A DNA stretch of 32,438 nucleotides, taken from positions 1 through 32,438 of the forward strand of contig NZ_VJYD01000023.1 in the NCBI RefSeq assembly GCF_007341385.1, read 5' to 3'. Both the position numbers and the translations under genes were made by a program. The notes under the pieces were generated by a model that did not search any database, had not been told where the DNA came from, and saw only the letters and a program-made list of their open reading frames with translations. The DNA is from Flavobacterium daemonense (lineage in GTDB: Bacteria > Bacteroidota > Bacteroidia > Flavobacteriales > Flavobacteriaceae). Below, piece after piece: positions 8,950 through 16,977 of this stretch (its first letter is position 1; each line of letters opens with the position of its first letter).

Positions 8950-10292
8950 CTTTTAGATAATGAAATTTCGACATTCACAGGCTTTAAAGTCACCAACGGA
9001 TTAAATTCAACAGTAGCAGTACTTGATACAACGACGTACCGCTTAACGATCTGAGAAATCGCCAAACACATCTCGTACATAGCAAAACCAGAACCGATAC
9101 ACATACGCGGTCCGGCCCCGAACGGATAAAAATATTGCATCGACTGTTTCTTTTGTTCACCCAAAAAACGTTCTGGCATAAACTTTTCTGGATCTTTCCA
9201 ATATTTAGGATTTCGATGCAATTCAAAAAATGAAATCCCAATTAGAGTCCCTTTTTTAATTTTGAAATTACCAACAACATCATCTTCGATATTCTGTCTA
9301 TCCGTAATCCAAGCCGGAGGATATAAACGCATCGATTCATTCAAAACGGCATTTATATATGCCATTTTCTGAAGTTGCTCTATAATATTGTCTGTTTCTG
9401 CCTCAATTTCAATAATCTCCTCAAAAACTTTTTGTTGCACTTCTGGATTAGTTCCCAAAAAATGAAGCGTAAAAGTCAGCGCATTTGCAGTGGTTTCATG
9501 CCCCGCAATAAACAAAACTTTTATCTCATCAATTAATTGCTTCATTGACATCGATTCTCCGGTATCTTCATATCGGGTACCCATCAACATGGCAAGCAGA
9601 TCATTAAAATCTTCATTTGAGGCACTTCTCTCTTCAATAATTTCTTTAATGATTCTGTTATTTTCTTCAGCTAATTTTAAATGCTTTTTTACTTGACCGC
9701 TTAAAGAAAACCATAAAGCCTTATGCGGAAGTCTTATTTCCTTGACCAAAAACTTTTGAACTTCTTCAATTATAAATTTAATTCTATGCAGTTTTTCGTC
9801 AGAAATTGAAAATTCAAATAATGATTTCGCAACAACATTAAAAGCTAATTGGCTCATTACCGGAAAAACATTAAAAATTTCATTTTCTTTTAAATTATCA
9901 ATTTCAGAAATTATAGTCTTATTCATATTATCTACCAACATATTCATTTTTTGCTTATGAAATGCCGGCTGAATAAGTCTACGTTGTTGTAGCCAGAAAT
10001 CGCCATCACTAGTCAAAAGTCCTTTTCCCAAATATTTGGAAAGATAAACAGACTGGAACTTGGACTTACGATAATTTTTTTGGTTATTAACTAAAATATA
10101 TTGAGCAATTTCATTATCTCTTGACAGAATTAAGTGTTTAGAAAAACCAATTTTTAGCGAAAATGAGTCACCTAATTTATTAAAATAGCGTTTATGAAAA
10201 GGTATTGGATTTCTACGAACACCTTCAGCATCACGAAAAAATCTCAATATAGATAGTTTATTTGGGTAATTATATTTTTTGTCTGATGACAT
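8946..10292 (-). CDS. Cytochrome P450 monooxygenase
   Basis: Heme-thiolate monooxygenase of 448 residues, soluble (no N-terminal membrane anchor seen). Family landmarks are all present: WxxxR in FWLQQRR (99-105), the I-helix oxygen-activation motif AGHETTA (263-269), ExxR (Glu319, Arg322), PERF (373-376) and the heme loop FGAGPRMCIG (391-400) with Cys398 as thiolate ligand. The AGHETT / FGAGPRxCIG pattern resembles the CYP102/CYP4-like fatty acid hydroxylase side of the superfamily, but substrate cannot be read from sequence. No ferredoxin or ferredoxin reductase partner gene is nearby, so redox partners must be encoded elsewhere. It starts 9 bp after the ruvB stop and overlaps queG by 4 bp. 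An AAGGAGGT sequence lies inside the end of ruvB, 18 bp before the ATG. Confidence 0.95.
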   Translation of the reverse strand: MSSDKKYNYPNKLSILRFFRDAEGVRRNPIPFHKRYFNKLGDSFSLKIGFSKHLILSRDNEIAQYILVNNQKNYRKSKFQSVYLSKYLGKGLLTSDGDFWLQQRRLIQPAFHKQKMNMLVDNMNKTIISEIDNLKENEIFNVFPVMSQLAFNVVAKSLFEFSISDEKLHRIKFIIEEVQKFLVKEIRLPHKALWFSLSGQVKKHLKLAEENNRIIKEIIEERSASNEDFNDLLAMLMGTRYEDTGESMSMKQLIDEIKVLFIAGHETTANALTFTLHFLGTNPEVQQKVFEEIIEIEAETDNIIEQLQKMAYINAVLNESMRLYPPAWITDRQNIEDDVVGNFKIKKGTLIGISFFELHRNPKYWKDPEKFMPERFLGEQKKQSMQYFYPFGAGPRMCIGSGFAMYEMCLAISQIVKRYVVVSSTATVEFNPLVTLKPVNVEISLSKR

Positions 10293-10301
10293 AAAATTGA
10301 T

Positions 10302-11324
10302 TTAAAACAAACCTCCTTGAATGTTAGTGTTTATTTTTCCAAGATGTTTGTATGCTTTATCAGTAACCTCACGTCCTCGAGGAGTACGCATAATAAAGCC
10401 TTCCTGAATTAAAAATGGTTCATAAACTTCTTCAATAGTTTCACTGCTTTCAGAAACTGCAGTTGCTAAAGTCGAAAGTCCTACTGGCCCGCCTTTGAAT
10501 TTATTTATGATAGTCAATAAGATTTTGTTATCCATCTCATCAAGCCCGTTCGCATCAACATTTAAGGCTTTTAACGCATATTTAGAAATTTCCAAATCGA
10601 TTCGTCCATTACCTTTTATCTGCGCAAAATCACGAACTCTTCGCAATAATGCATTTGCAATACGAGGAGTTCCTCGGCTTCGACCAGCAATTTCAATTGC
10701 TGCTTCCAAATCGATGGGCATTTTTAAAATCGAGGCACTTCTTTCAACAATCGTAGTTAAAAGTTCGGTAGTATAATATTGTAAACGAGATGAGATACCA
10801 AAACGAGCTCTCATAGGCGCAGTTAATAAACCTGAACGAGTTGTCGCTCCAATTAATGTAAATGGATTCAAATTAATCTGTACTGTTCTCGCATTAGGAC
10901 CAGATTCGATCATAATGTCGATTTTAAAATCCTCCATTGCTGAATATAAATATTCCTCAACAACTGGACTTAATCGATGAATTTCATCTATGAACAAAAC
11001 ATCACGTTCATCTAGATTAGTTAGTAATCCAGCCAAATCACCCGGTTTATCTAATACTGGCCCAGAAGTTATTTTTATTCCGACTTGAAGCTCATTAGCC
11101 AAAATATTAGCCAATGTAGTTTTTCCAAGACCAGGAGGCCCATGAAAAAGAGCATGATCAAGTGCCTCACCGCGCTGATTTGCAGCGGCAACAAAAACTT
11201 TTAAATTTTCTAAAACTTGATCTTGTCCAGCAAAATCATCAAATGACAGCGGACGCAATCTTTTTTCAAGATCTAATTCTTCTGGGTTGTATCCTTTTGT
11301 AGTAGGATCTAGATTTTCATTCAT
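10302..11324 (-). CDS. ruvB: Holliday junction branch migration ATPase RuvB
   Basis: AAA+ motor that, with RuvA, drives branch migration of Holliday junctions in recombinational repair. The 340-residue length is normal for the family. Visible motifs: Walker A GPPGLGKT (62-69), Walker B FIDEIH (111-116), sensor GATTR (159-163) and the arginine-finger segment MRARFGI (171-177), followed by the C-terminal winged-helix domain with RTPRGREVT. The only ATG in the N-terminal region is used. It is the first gene of the ruvB-P450-queG group and lies 68 bp beyond the terminator of the act-cox operon. A TATCTTTG box (a match to the -7 consensus) ends only four bases before the ATG. Confidence 0.97.
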   Translation of the reverse strand: MNENLDPTTKGYNPEELDLEKRLRPLSFDDFAGQDQVLENLKVFVAAANQRGEALDHALFHGPPGLGKTTLANILANELQVGIKITSGPVLDKPGDLAGLLTNLDERDVLFIDEIHRLSPVVEEYLYSAMEDFKIDIMIESGPNARTVQINLNPFTLIGATTRSGLLTAPMRARFGISSRLQYYTTELLTTIVERSASILKMPIDLEAAIEIAGRSRGTPRIANALLRRVRDFAQIKGNGRIDLEISKYALKALNVDANGLDEMDNKILLTIINKFKGGPVGLSTLATAVSESSETIEEVYEPFLIQEGFIMRTPRGREVTDKAYKHLGKINTNIQGGLF

Positions 11325-11328
11325 TCTA

Positions 11329-11336
11329 CAAAGATA
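11329..11336 (-). promoter_or_regulatory. Candidate -7 box for ruvB, implying a leaderless mRNA
   Basis: On the minus strand the box reads TATCTTTG, an exact TAnnTTTG match. The -33 element is weak: TTA rather than TTG at 11355-11357, 18 bp away. With this box transcription would start at or within a base or two of the ruvB ATG (11324). Confidence 0.4.
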
Positions 11337-11393
11337 TAGAAACTAATCAGTTTGTAAAATAGCAAAGAAGAACGTTTAAGAAATTAACTAAAC

Positions 11394-11426
11394 AAAAAAA
11401 GACTATCATTTCTGATAGTCTTTTTT
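11394..11426 (-). terminator. Intrinsic terminator after coxA (symmetrical)
   Basis: An 8-bp perfect stem, gactatca (11401-11408) with tgatagtc (11413-11420), closes a 4-base loop. It is flanked by seven A on the left and six T on the right, so it can act in either direction. It sits 8 bp beyond the coxA stop and ends the act-cox transcript. Confidence 0.88.
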
Positions 11427-11433
11427 AATATTT

Positions 11434-13236
11434 CTAGTGGTGTAAAACTTCTTCACCTTCTTTCATTGGTACATTTTGAGGAACAAAATCTACATCATGA
11501 TTTGGATTACTATAGTCATACGGCCAACGATATACGTGAGGAATTTCACCTGGCCAGTTACCGTGAATATGCTCAACAGGAGTTGTCCACTCTAAAGTTG
11601 TTGATCTCCAAGGATTCTGAACTGCTTTCTTACCGTAGAAAATACTAGAGAAGAAATTGTATAAGAATACTAACTGGAACGCACCTCCTACAAGAGCAAA
11701 TGTTGTAATTAAAACATTCACATTTTGTAAATCATCAAATAACGGGAAGTTTGTGTTTGTATAATAACGTCTTGGTAAACCAGCTAATCCAATAAAGTGC
11801 ATTGGGAAGAATACTCCATAAGCACAAACAGCAGTTACCCAGAAGTGAATATAACCTAAGTTCTTATTCAACATTCTTCCATACATTTTAGGGAACCAGT
11901 GGTAAATACCAGCAAACATTCCATAAAGTGCAGAGATACCCATTACTAAGTGAAAGTGAGCAATTACGAAATAAGTATCGTGAACGTTAATATCTAAAGT
12001 ACTATCTCCTAAAATAATTCCAGTTAAACCTCCAGTAATGAAAGTAGAAACCATTCCGATAGAGAATAACATTGCTGGGTTGAATTGTAAGTTACCTTTC
12101 CATAAAGTTGTGATCCAGTTAAATGCTTTTACAGCAGATGGAATTGCAATCAATAAAGTAGTAAAGGTAAACACAGATCCTAAGAAAGGATTCATACCAG
12201 AAATAAACATATGGTGACCCCATACAATTGTAGATAAGAATGCAATTGCAAGAACTGACATAATCATCGCTCTATATCCGAAAATTGGTTTACGAGCGTT
12301 CGTAGCCATAATTTCAGACACAAGACCCATCGCTGGCAAGATTACGATATAAACCTCAGGGTGACCTAAGAACCAGAATAAGTGCTCAAACAATACTGGA
12401 GAACCTCCTTGGTAGTGTAAAACCTCTCCTGCTATATAGATATCAGACAAGAAGAATGAAGTTCCAAAACTTCTATCAAAAATCAACAATAAAGCTGCAG
12501 ATAATAATACTGGGAATGAAATAACACCAATAATAGCTGTTACGAAAAATGTCCAGATTGTAAGAGGAAGTCTAGTCATAGACATTCCTTTAGTTCTTAA
12601 ATTGATTACTGTTACAATGTAGTTTAATGACCCCATTAAAGAAGATGCAATAAAGATAGCCATCGAAACTAACCATAAAGTCATACCAGTTCCAGATCCA
12701 GGGATCGCTTGTGGCAATGCACTCAATGGAGGATAAATCGTCCAACCTGCAGAAGCTGGTCCAGCTTCAACAAATAAAGAAGATACCATAATAACAGCAG
12801 ATAAGAAAAATAACCAGTATGAAATCATATTCATAAATCCTGAAGCCATATCTCTAGCTCCAATTTGAAGTGGAATAAGCAAGTTACTAAAAGTACCACT
12901 TAAACCAGCTGTCAGTACAAAGAATACCATTATGGTACCGTGAATTGTAACTAAAGCTAGATAAATATCATTAGCCATTACTCCGTCAGGTGCAAATTTA
13001 TCGCCTAATAAAACATTAAATATTTTAAAAGACTCCTCTGGCCAAGCCAATTGCATTCTGAAAAGCAAAGACATTACGATACCAATAATCCCCATTATAA
13101 TACCTGTAATCAAGTATTGCTTGGCAATCATTTTGTGGTCAATACTAAAGATATATTTAGTAATGAATGTGTCTTTATGATGATGTTCGTGCTCGTGATC
13201 GTGTCCGTGATCGTGACCGTGCGCTTCTGCTGACAT
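11434..13236 (-). CDS. coxA: Cytochrome c oxidase subunit I (aa3 type)
   Basis: Catalytic membrane subunit that reduces oxygen to water at the heme a3-CuB centre and pumps protons. The 600-residue protein has about 12 membrane helices. Ligands are intact: His99 and His429 for low-spin heme a, His427 for heme a3, and His292, His341, His342 for CuB. Tyr296 in GHPEVY is the residue crosslinked to a CuB histidine. Proton-path residues typical of A1 oxidases are present: Asp129 with Asn136 (D channel entrance), Glu294, and Lys370 in PSAVK (K channel). The N-terminus is unusual in its His/Asp/Glu-rich stretch (residues 6-21). It is the last gene of the operon, 30 bp after coxB. No subunit III gene follows; a terminator does. 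Confidence 0.97.
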   Translation of the reverse strand: MSAEAHGHDHGHDHEHEHHHKDTFITKYIFSIDHKMIAKQYLITGIIMGIIGIVMSLLFRMQLAWPEESFKIFNVLLGDKFAPDGVMANDIYLALVTIHGTIMVFFVLTAGLSGTFSNLLIPLQIGARDMASGFMNMISYWLFFLSAVIMVSSLFVEAGPASAGWTIYPPLSALPQAIPGSGTGMTLWLVSMAIFIASSLMGSLNYIVTVINLRTKGMSMTRLPLTIWTFFVTAIIGVISFPVLLSAALLLIFDRSFGTSFFLSDIYIAGEVLHYQGGSPVLFEHLFWFLGHPEVYIVILPAMGLVSEIMATNARKPIFGYRAMIMSVLAIAFLSTIVWGHHMFISGMNPFLGSVFTFTTLLIAIPSAVKAFNWITTLWKGNLQFNPAMLFSIGMVSTFITGGLTGIILGDSTLDINVHDTYFVIAHFHLVMGISALYGMFAGIYHWFPKMYGRMLNKNLGYIHFWVTAVCAYGVFFPMHFIGLAGLPRRYYTNTNFPLFDDLQNVNVLITTFALVGGAFQLVFLYNFFSSIFYGKKAVQNPWRSTTLEWTTPVEHIHGNWPGEIPHVYRWPYDYSNPNHDVDFVPQNVPMKEGEEVLHH

Positions 13237-13266
13237 ATATGTGTACTTTAAATTTTCTTAATAATA

Positions 13267-14457
13267 TTATTTAACCGCAACTTTAGCAACAGTTGCTTTA
13301 ACAGTGTCAATAACAGCCTTAACTGTATCAATTACTTTAGCAGCTGTATCTGTAGTTGGAGCAGTTCCTTCCGCTGGTTTTTCAGCAGCTTTCGCAGCTT
13401 TAATATCTTGAGCTAGAGTTGTTTTCTCGCTTAACCATTTTTTATAGTCTTCTGGAGTATCAACTACAACTTTCATTTGCATGTTGTAATGAGAAGCTCC
13501 ACAAATTTTATTACATAATAATAAATAATCAAATGTATAAGGATCTAAAGCAGTACCGCCTTTAGCAACTAGCTCAGCACTTTTTGCAGCTCTAAGTTTA
13601 TTGATATTAGCTACTTTTTCAACCATAAAAGGCAATTCTCTGTATTCTGCAGTTGTGTAAGTAGGAACGAAAGCAAATTCAGTTACCATTCCAGGTACAC
13701 AGTTCATCTGCGCTCTAAAGTGAGGCATATAAGCTGAGTGCAATACATCTTGAGAACGCATTTTGAAGTGTATCTTTTTTCCTTTTGGAATATGCAATTC
13801 AGTAACTACAATATCATCTTGAGCATTAGGATCAGACATATCAACACCTAATGTATTTACACCTTCAATTAAACGTACGTTAGCTTTACCTAAAACATTA
13901 TCTTGACCTGCATATCTTGCTGTCCATTTAAATTGTTGAGCATATAACTCAATCTCAACTACGTCTTCATCTTTATCAACAAACATAATGTTGTTCCAAG
14001 CATACAATCCGTAAAGAATTAAACAAGCTAAGACTACAGATGGAATAATACTCCAGATTGCTTCTAATTTATTACTGTCTGCAAAAAATAAAGCTTTTCT
14101 ATTTTTATTTCCTCTATTTTTAAAAGAAAACCAATACAATAAACCTTGAGTAATAACTTGAACTGTAAAAATCAAAACCCAAGTAATATTCATTAAGTTA
14201 TCTACTAAAAGTCCATGCTCAGAAGCAGGAGTATGAAGTGCTAAATTACCCCATTTAAGTAAACCATAAATCGTAAATATATAAATGAAAGCTAAAAAGC
14301 CAAACATAATATATCCTTGAACATTATTATCATTATCTGATGCAACCTGCGAATCGTCCGAAGAAGAACCTACCTGCGTAAGATCAAATATCTTCGTCAA
14401 TTGCCATAATGCAACTGCTAATAAAACTACAACTATAATTACCAACAAACTTGTCAT
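13267..14457 (-). CDS. coxB: Cytochrome c oxidase subunit II, with Cu(A) site
   Basis: Receives electrons from complex III c hemes and passes them through Cu(A) to heme a. In 396 residues I see four hydrophobic helices (about 2-19, 48-68, 88-109, 133-154), two more than the usual subunit II, followed by the periplasmic cupredoxin domain. Cu(A) ligands are His240, Cys315, Cys319, His323 and Met326, in CNKICGASHYNM. The Glu normally between the two cysteines is Lys317, and the electron-entry Trp position is Phe176 (AQQFKW). The last ~45 residues are an Ala/Lys/Thr-rich tail with a repeated VIDTVKA heptad. There is no fused cytochrome c domain. The start ATG lies 19 bp after actF. Confidence 0.95.
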   Translation of the reverse strand: MTSLLVIIVVVLLAVALWQLTKIFDLTQVGSSSDDSQVASDNDNNVQGYIMFGFLAFIYIFTIYGLLKWGNLALHTPASEHGLLVDNLMNITWVLIFTVQVITQGLLYWFSFKNRGNKNRKALFFADSNKLEAIWSIIPSVVLACLILYGLYAWNNIMFVDKDEDVVEIELYAQQFKWTARYAGQDNVLGKANVRLIEGVNTLGVDMSDPNAQDDIVVTELHIPKGKKIHFKMRSQDVLHSAYMPHFRAQMNCVPGMVTEFAFVPTYTTAEYRELPFMVEKVANINKLRAAKSAELVAKGGTALDPYTFDYLLLCNKICGASHYNMQMKVVVDTPEDYKKWLSEKTTLAQDIKAAKAAEKPAEGTAPTTDTAAKVIDTVKAVIDTVKATVAKVAVK

Positions 14458-14476
14458 CTGTTTACTTCTTTAAATA

Positions 14477-15871
14477 TTAATAATGAAAATGTTTACTTTC
14501 TTCAATGAAAGGATTTCTTTTTGCTAACAAAGGAGCTTTAGTTAATGCTGTAAATACAACAAAAATAAACAAACCTAAGAAGAAAAGAATAGATGCAATT
14601 TCAGGAACACCAATAAACCATTTGTCTCCAACAGTACCAGGCATAATCATATTAAAGAAGTCAACATAGTGACCCAATAAGATAACAGTACCAGCCATTA
14701 CAATTACCCAATTAAGACGTTTGAAATCTGTATTGATTAATATTAATAATGGGAAAACAAAGTTCATAACTACAGCGCCAAAGAATGGCAAGTTATATAA
14801 TTGAATTCTTGTTACAAAGTAAGTTACCTCTTCTGGAATGTTAGCATACCAAATCAACATGAATTGAGAGAACCATAAATAAGTCCAGAAAACGCTAATA
14901 CCAAACATGAATTTAGCTAAATCATGGATATGGCTTGTATTTACATATTCTAAATATCCTTTAGATTTCAAATAGATTGTTACCAAAGCAATACTCGTGA
15001 TACCACTTACAAAGAATGAAGCGAATACATACCAACCAAATAATGTACTGAACCAGTGTGGATCAAATGACATAATCCAATCCCATGACATAATTGATTC
15101 TGATACGATAAAGAATACCAAGAATCCAGCAGAAGCCTTGAAATTCTTCTTGTAATAAAGATCATCATTTGCCTCATCTTGAGCCAAACAATTCTTTCTA
15201 GAATAAATTCTATATAAATTCCATCCTAATAAAAAGATGAAAGCTCTAGCAATCCAAAAAGGGAAATTTAAATATCCAGATTTTCCAGCTATGATCGCAT
15301 CATAATCAGCATGTTTCGGATCTGTAACGTGCTCACCTAACCAAACAAAAATATGATTAAAATGCAATCCACATAAAACTAAAATAATAAAGAAAATTAT
15401 TGAACCAGCTGGTAAATAAGCAGTGATACCTTGCATTACTCTAAATAAAACTGGAGACCAACCTGCTTGCGCAACTTGTTGAATAGCATAGAATGCTAAA
15501 ACCCCCATTGAAAGCAGTAAAAAGAAAATACAAGCCACATATAATGCAGACCAAGGCTTGTTTTGCAATTGGTGTAAAACATGCTCTAAATGTTTTTCGT
15601 GCTCATCTGCACCAGAAACTTCTGCTTGCTTTGCTCCTTTATGTTCTTCATGTGAAGCTTCAGCAGATTCGTTATGACCTGCCTCTTTATGTGAAGCCTC
15701 TGCAGACTCCTCATGTCCAGCTCCATGTGAACCATGAGCATCCGCTGCTAGTATTTTTTCAACTTCTTGAATATCTTTAGGTGCACTTAAAAAACCATAC
15801 CCAATTCCCAATAGTCCTAGAACCATTAAGATGATAGAAAAAGTTTTTAATTTACTTGAAAATGTATACAT
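14477..15871 (-). CDS. actF: Alternative complex III subunit ActF (quinol:cytochrome c oxidoreductase membrane subunit)
   Basis: Polytopic membrane subunit of the quinol-oxidising alternative complex III, paralogous in fold to ActC. The 464-residue protein has a first helix at ~11-31, then a long His/Glu/Ala-rich loop (~50-100), then about nine further helices. The loop contains a tandem 13-residue repeat (AGHEESAEASHKE then AGHNESAEASHEE). The open frame extends 9 codons upstream to a TTG directly after the actE stop (15898), but I chose the ATG at 15871, which puts a short positively charged segment before the first helix, as in homologues. It lies 27 bp after actE and 19 bp before coxB, within one operon. 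Confidence 0.93.
   Translation of the reverse strand: MYTFSSKLKTFSIILMVLGLLGIGYGFLSAPKDIQEVEKILAADAHGSHGAGHEESAEASHKEAGHNESAEASHEEHKGAKQAEVSGADEHEKHLEHVLHQLQNKPWSALYVACIFFLLLSMGVLAFYAIQQVAQAGWSPVLFRVMQGITAYLPAGSIIFFIILVLCGLHFNHIFVWLGEHVTDPKHADYDAIIAGKSGYLNFPFWIARAFIFLLGWNLYRIYSRKNCLAQDEANDDLYYKKNFKASAGFLVFFIVSESIMSWDWIMSFDPHWFSTLFGWYVFASFFVSGITSIALVTIYLKSKGYLEYVNTSHIHDLAKFMFGISVFWTYLWFSQFMLIWYANIPEEVTYFVTRIQLYNLPFFGAVVMNFVFPLLILINTDFKRLNWVIVMAGTVILLGHYVDFFNMIMPGTVGDKWFIGVPEIASILFFLGLFIFVVFTALTKAPLLAKRNPFIEESKHFHY
15644..15721 (-). repeat. Tandem 39-bp coding duplication in the His-rich loop of ActF
   Basis: Two adjacent 39-bp units encode 13 residues each, AGHEESAEASHKE and AGHNESAEASHEE, differing at two residues. 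The duplication keeps the frame and enlarges a His/Glu-rich loop between the first and second membrane helices. Confidence 0.85.
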
Positions 15872-15898
15872 ATCTATTACGATCAGTTTGTTCAACAA

Positions 15899-16444
15899 TT
15901 ATAATTGGCTTCTTAGTTTTAGAACATAGTCAGCAACTAACCAACGTTCATGGGCACTTAATTGATTTGCATGTGAACCCATTGCATTCAGACCATAAGT
16001 TTCAACGTGAAAGATACTTCCTTCAGTAATGTCTCTGTCTTTATAGTTAGGCACTCCAAGAAATTTCTCTCTCTCAACCAATTTACCTTTACCATTACCA
16101 GCTGCACCGTGACAGCTAATACAGTAAATTTCGAAAAGCTCTTTCCCTTTTCCAGAATTTCTCTCCTCTTCAGTTAAAGGAGATTTTAAATTAGCTTTTG
16201 CTAATTCATATCCAGCAGTTGAATTTTCATATTCATAAGGCTCAAAACCTCTATTGATAGTTCCTTCAACAGGAAGCTGTCCTTCTTTTCCACCCTTAAA
16301 TATTTTTGCTTCTGCATAAGGCTCATAACCTACAGACTCATACATATTTGGGAAATACTGATAGTTTGGTGCCGAATTATTGTGGCAAGATGAAACTAAA
16401 ATAGTTATACCAACTAAAAGTGTTATTTTATATATCCTTTTCAT
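15899..16444 (-). CDS. actE: Alternative complex III subunit ActE, monoheme c lipoprotein
   Basis: Monoheme cytochrome c of the complex, likely the exit point for electrons toward the oxidase. The 181-residue protein starts with a lipoprotein signal (LVSSC, Cys20 as the lipidated residue), so it is tethered to the periplasmic face. The heme site is CISCH (Cys108, Cys111, His112) and Met155 in LNAMGSH is the likely sixth ligand. It lies 8 bp after actD and its stop is followed within 30 bp by actF. Confidence 0.95.
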   Translation of the reverse strand: MKRIYKITLLVGITILVSSCHNNSAPNYQYFPNMYESVGYEPYAEAKIFKGGKEGQLPVEGTINRGFEPYEYENSTAGYELAKANLKSPLTEEERNSGKGKELFEIYCISCHGAAGNGKGKLVEREKFLGVPNYKDRDITEGSIFHVETYGLNAMGSHANQLSAHERWLVADYVLKLRSQL

Positions 16445-16452
16445 AGCTACAA

Positions 16453-16977
16453 TTAATTCTTTTCAATTACTTTAACTTCAACAGCTCCTGTACCTTCGAA
16501 GAAAGAAACTAATTCCGCTTCATTATCGTTTACAGCAACTTCCATTAAGAAATGGTCATCTGTTGTTCTTACATCAGGATTTTCAGCTTGCTTAAATGGC
16601 CATAATCTACTTCTCATATAGAAAGTAATAACCATTAAATGCGCAGCAAAAAATACAGTCATCTCAAACATAATCGGCACAAAAGATGGCATATTTTGAA
16701 TGAAACTAAAACTTGGTTTTCCACCAATATCCTGTGGCCAGTCATGAATCATAATATAACTCATCATGGTTGTTGCAACAGAAATACCAACACATCCATA
16801 AAGGAAAGCACAAATTGCTAATCTCGTTGGTGCTAAACCCATGGCTTTATCCAATCCGTGAACTGGGAATGGAGTAAAAACCTCTTCAATATGATGATGA
16901 GCAGCTCTGGTTTTCTTTACTGCATCCATCAAAATATCATCGTCATTATAAATGGCGTATATTACTTTATTACTCAT
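16453..16977 (-). CDS. actD: Alternative complex III subunit ActD (DUF3341)
   Basis: Small membrane subunit of 174 residues, of the DUF3341 family found only with this complex. Two hydrophobic helices are visible (about 54-76 and 100-121), separated by a short HDWPQDIGGKP loop. It carries no cofactor motif and its role is structural as far as known. Its ATG overlaps the end of actC by 8 bp, so it is probably translationally coupled, and actE starts 8 bp after its stop. Confidence 0.95.
   Translation of the reverse strand: MSNKVIYAIYNDDDILMDAVKKTRAAHHHIEEVFTPFPVHGLDKAMGLAPTRLAICAFLYGCVGISVATTMMSYIMIHDWPQDIGGKPSFSFIQNMPSFVPIMFEMTVFFAAHLMVITFYMRSRLWPFKQAENPDVRTTDDHFLMEVAVNDNEAELVSFFEGTGAVEVKVIEKN

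Noticed and set aside
15872..15898. Longer ActF starting with TTG directly after the actE stop
   Set aside because: A TTG start is rare and the nearby ATG gives the expected N-terminus; it remains a possibility.
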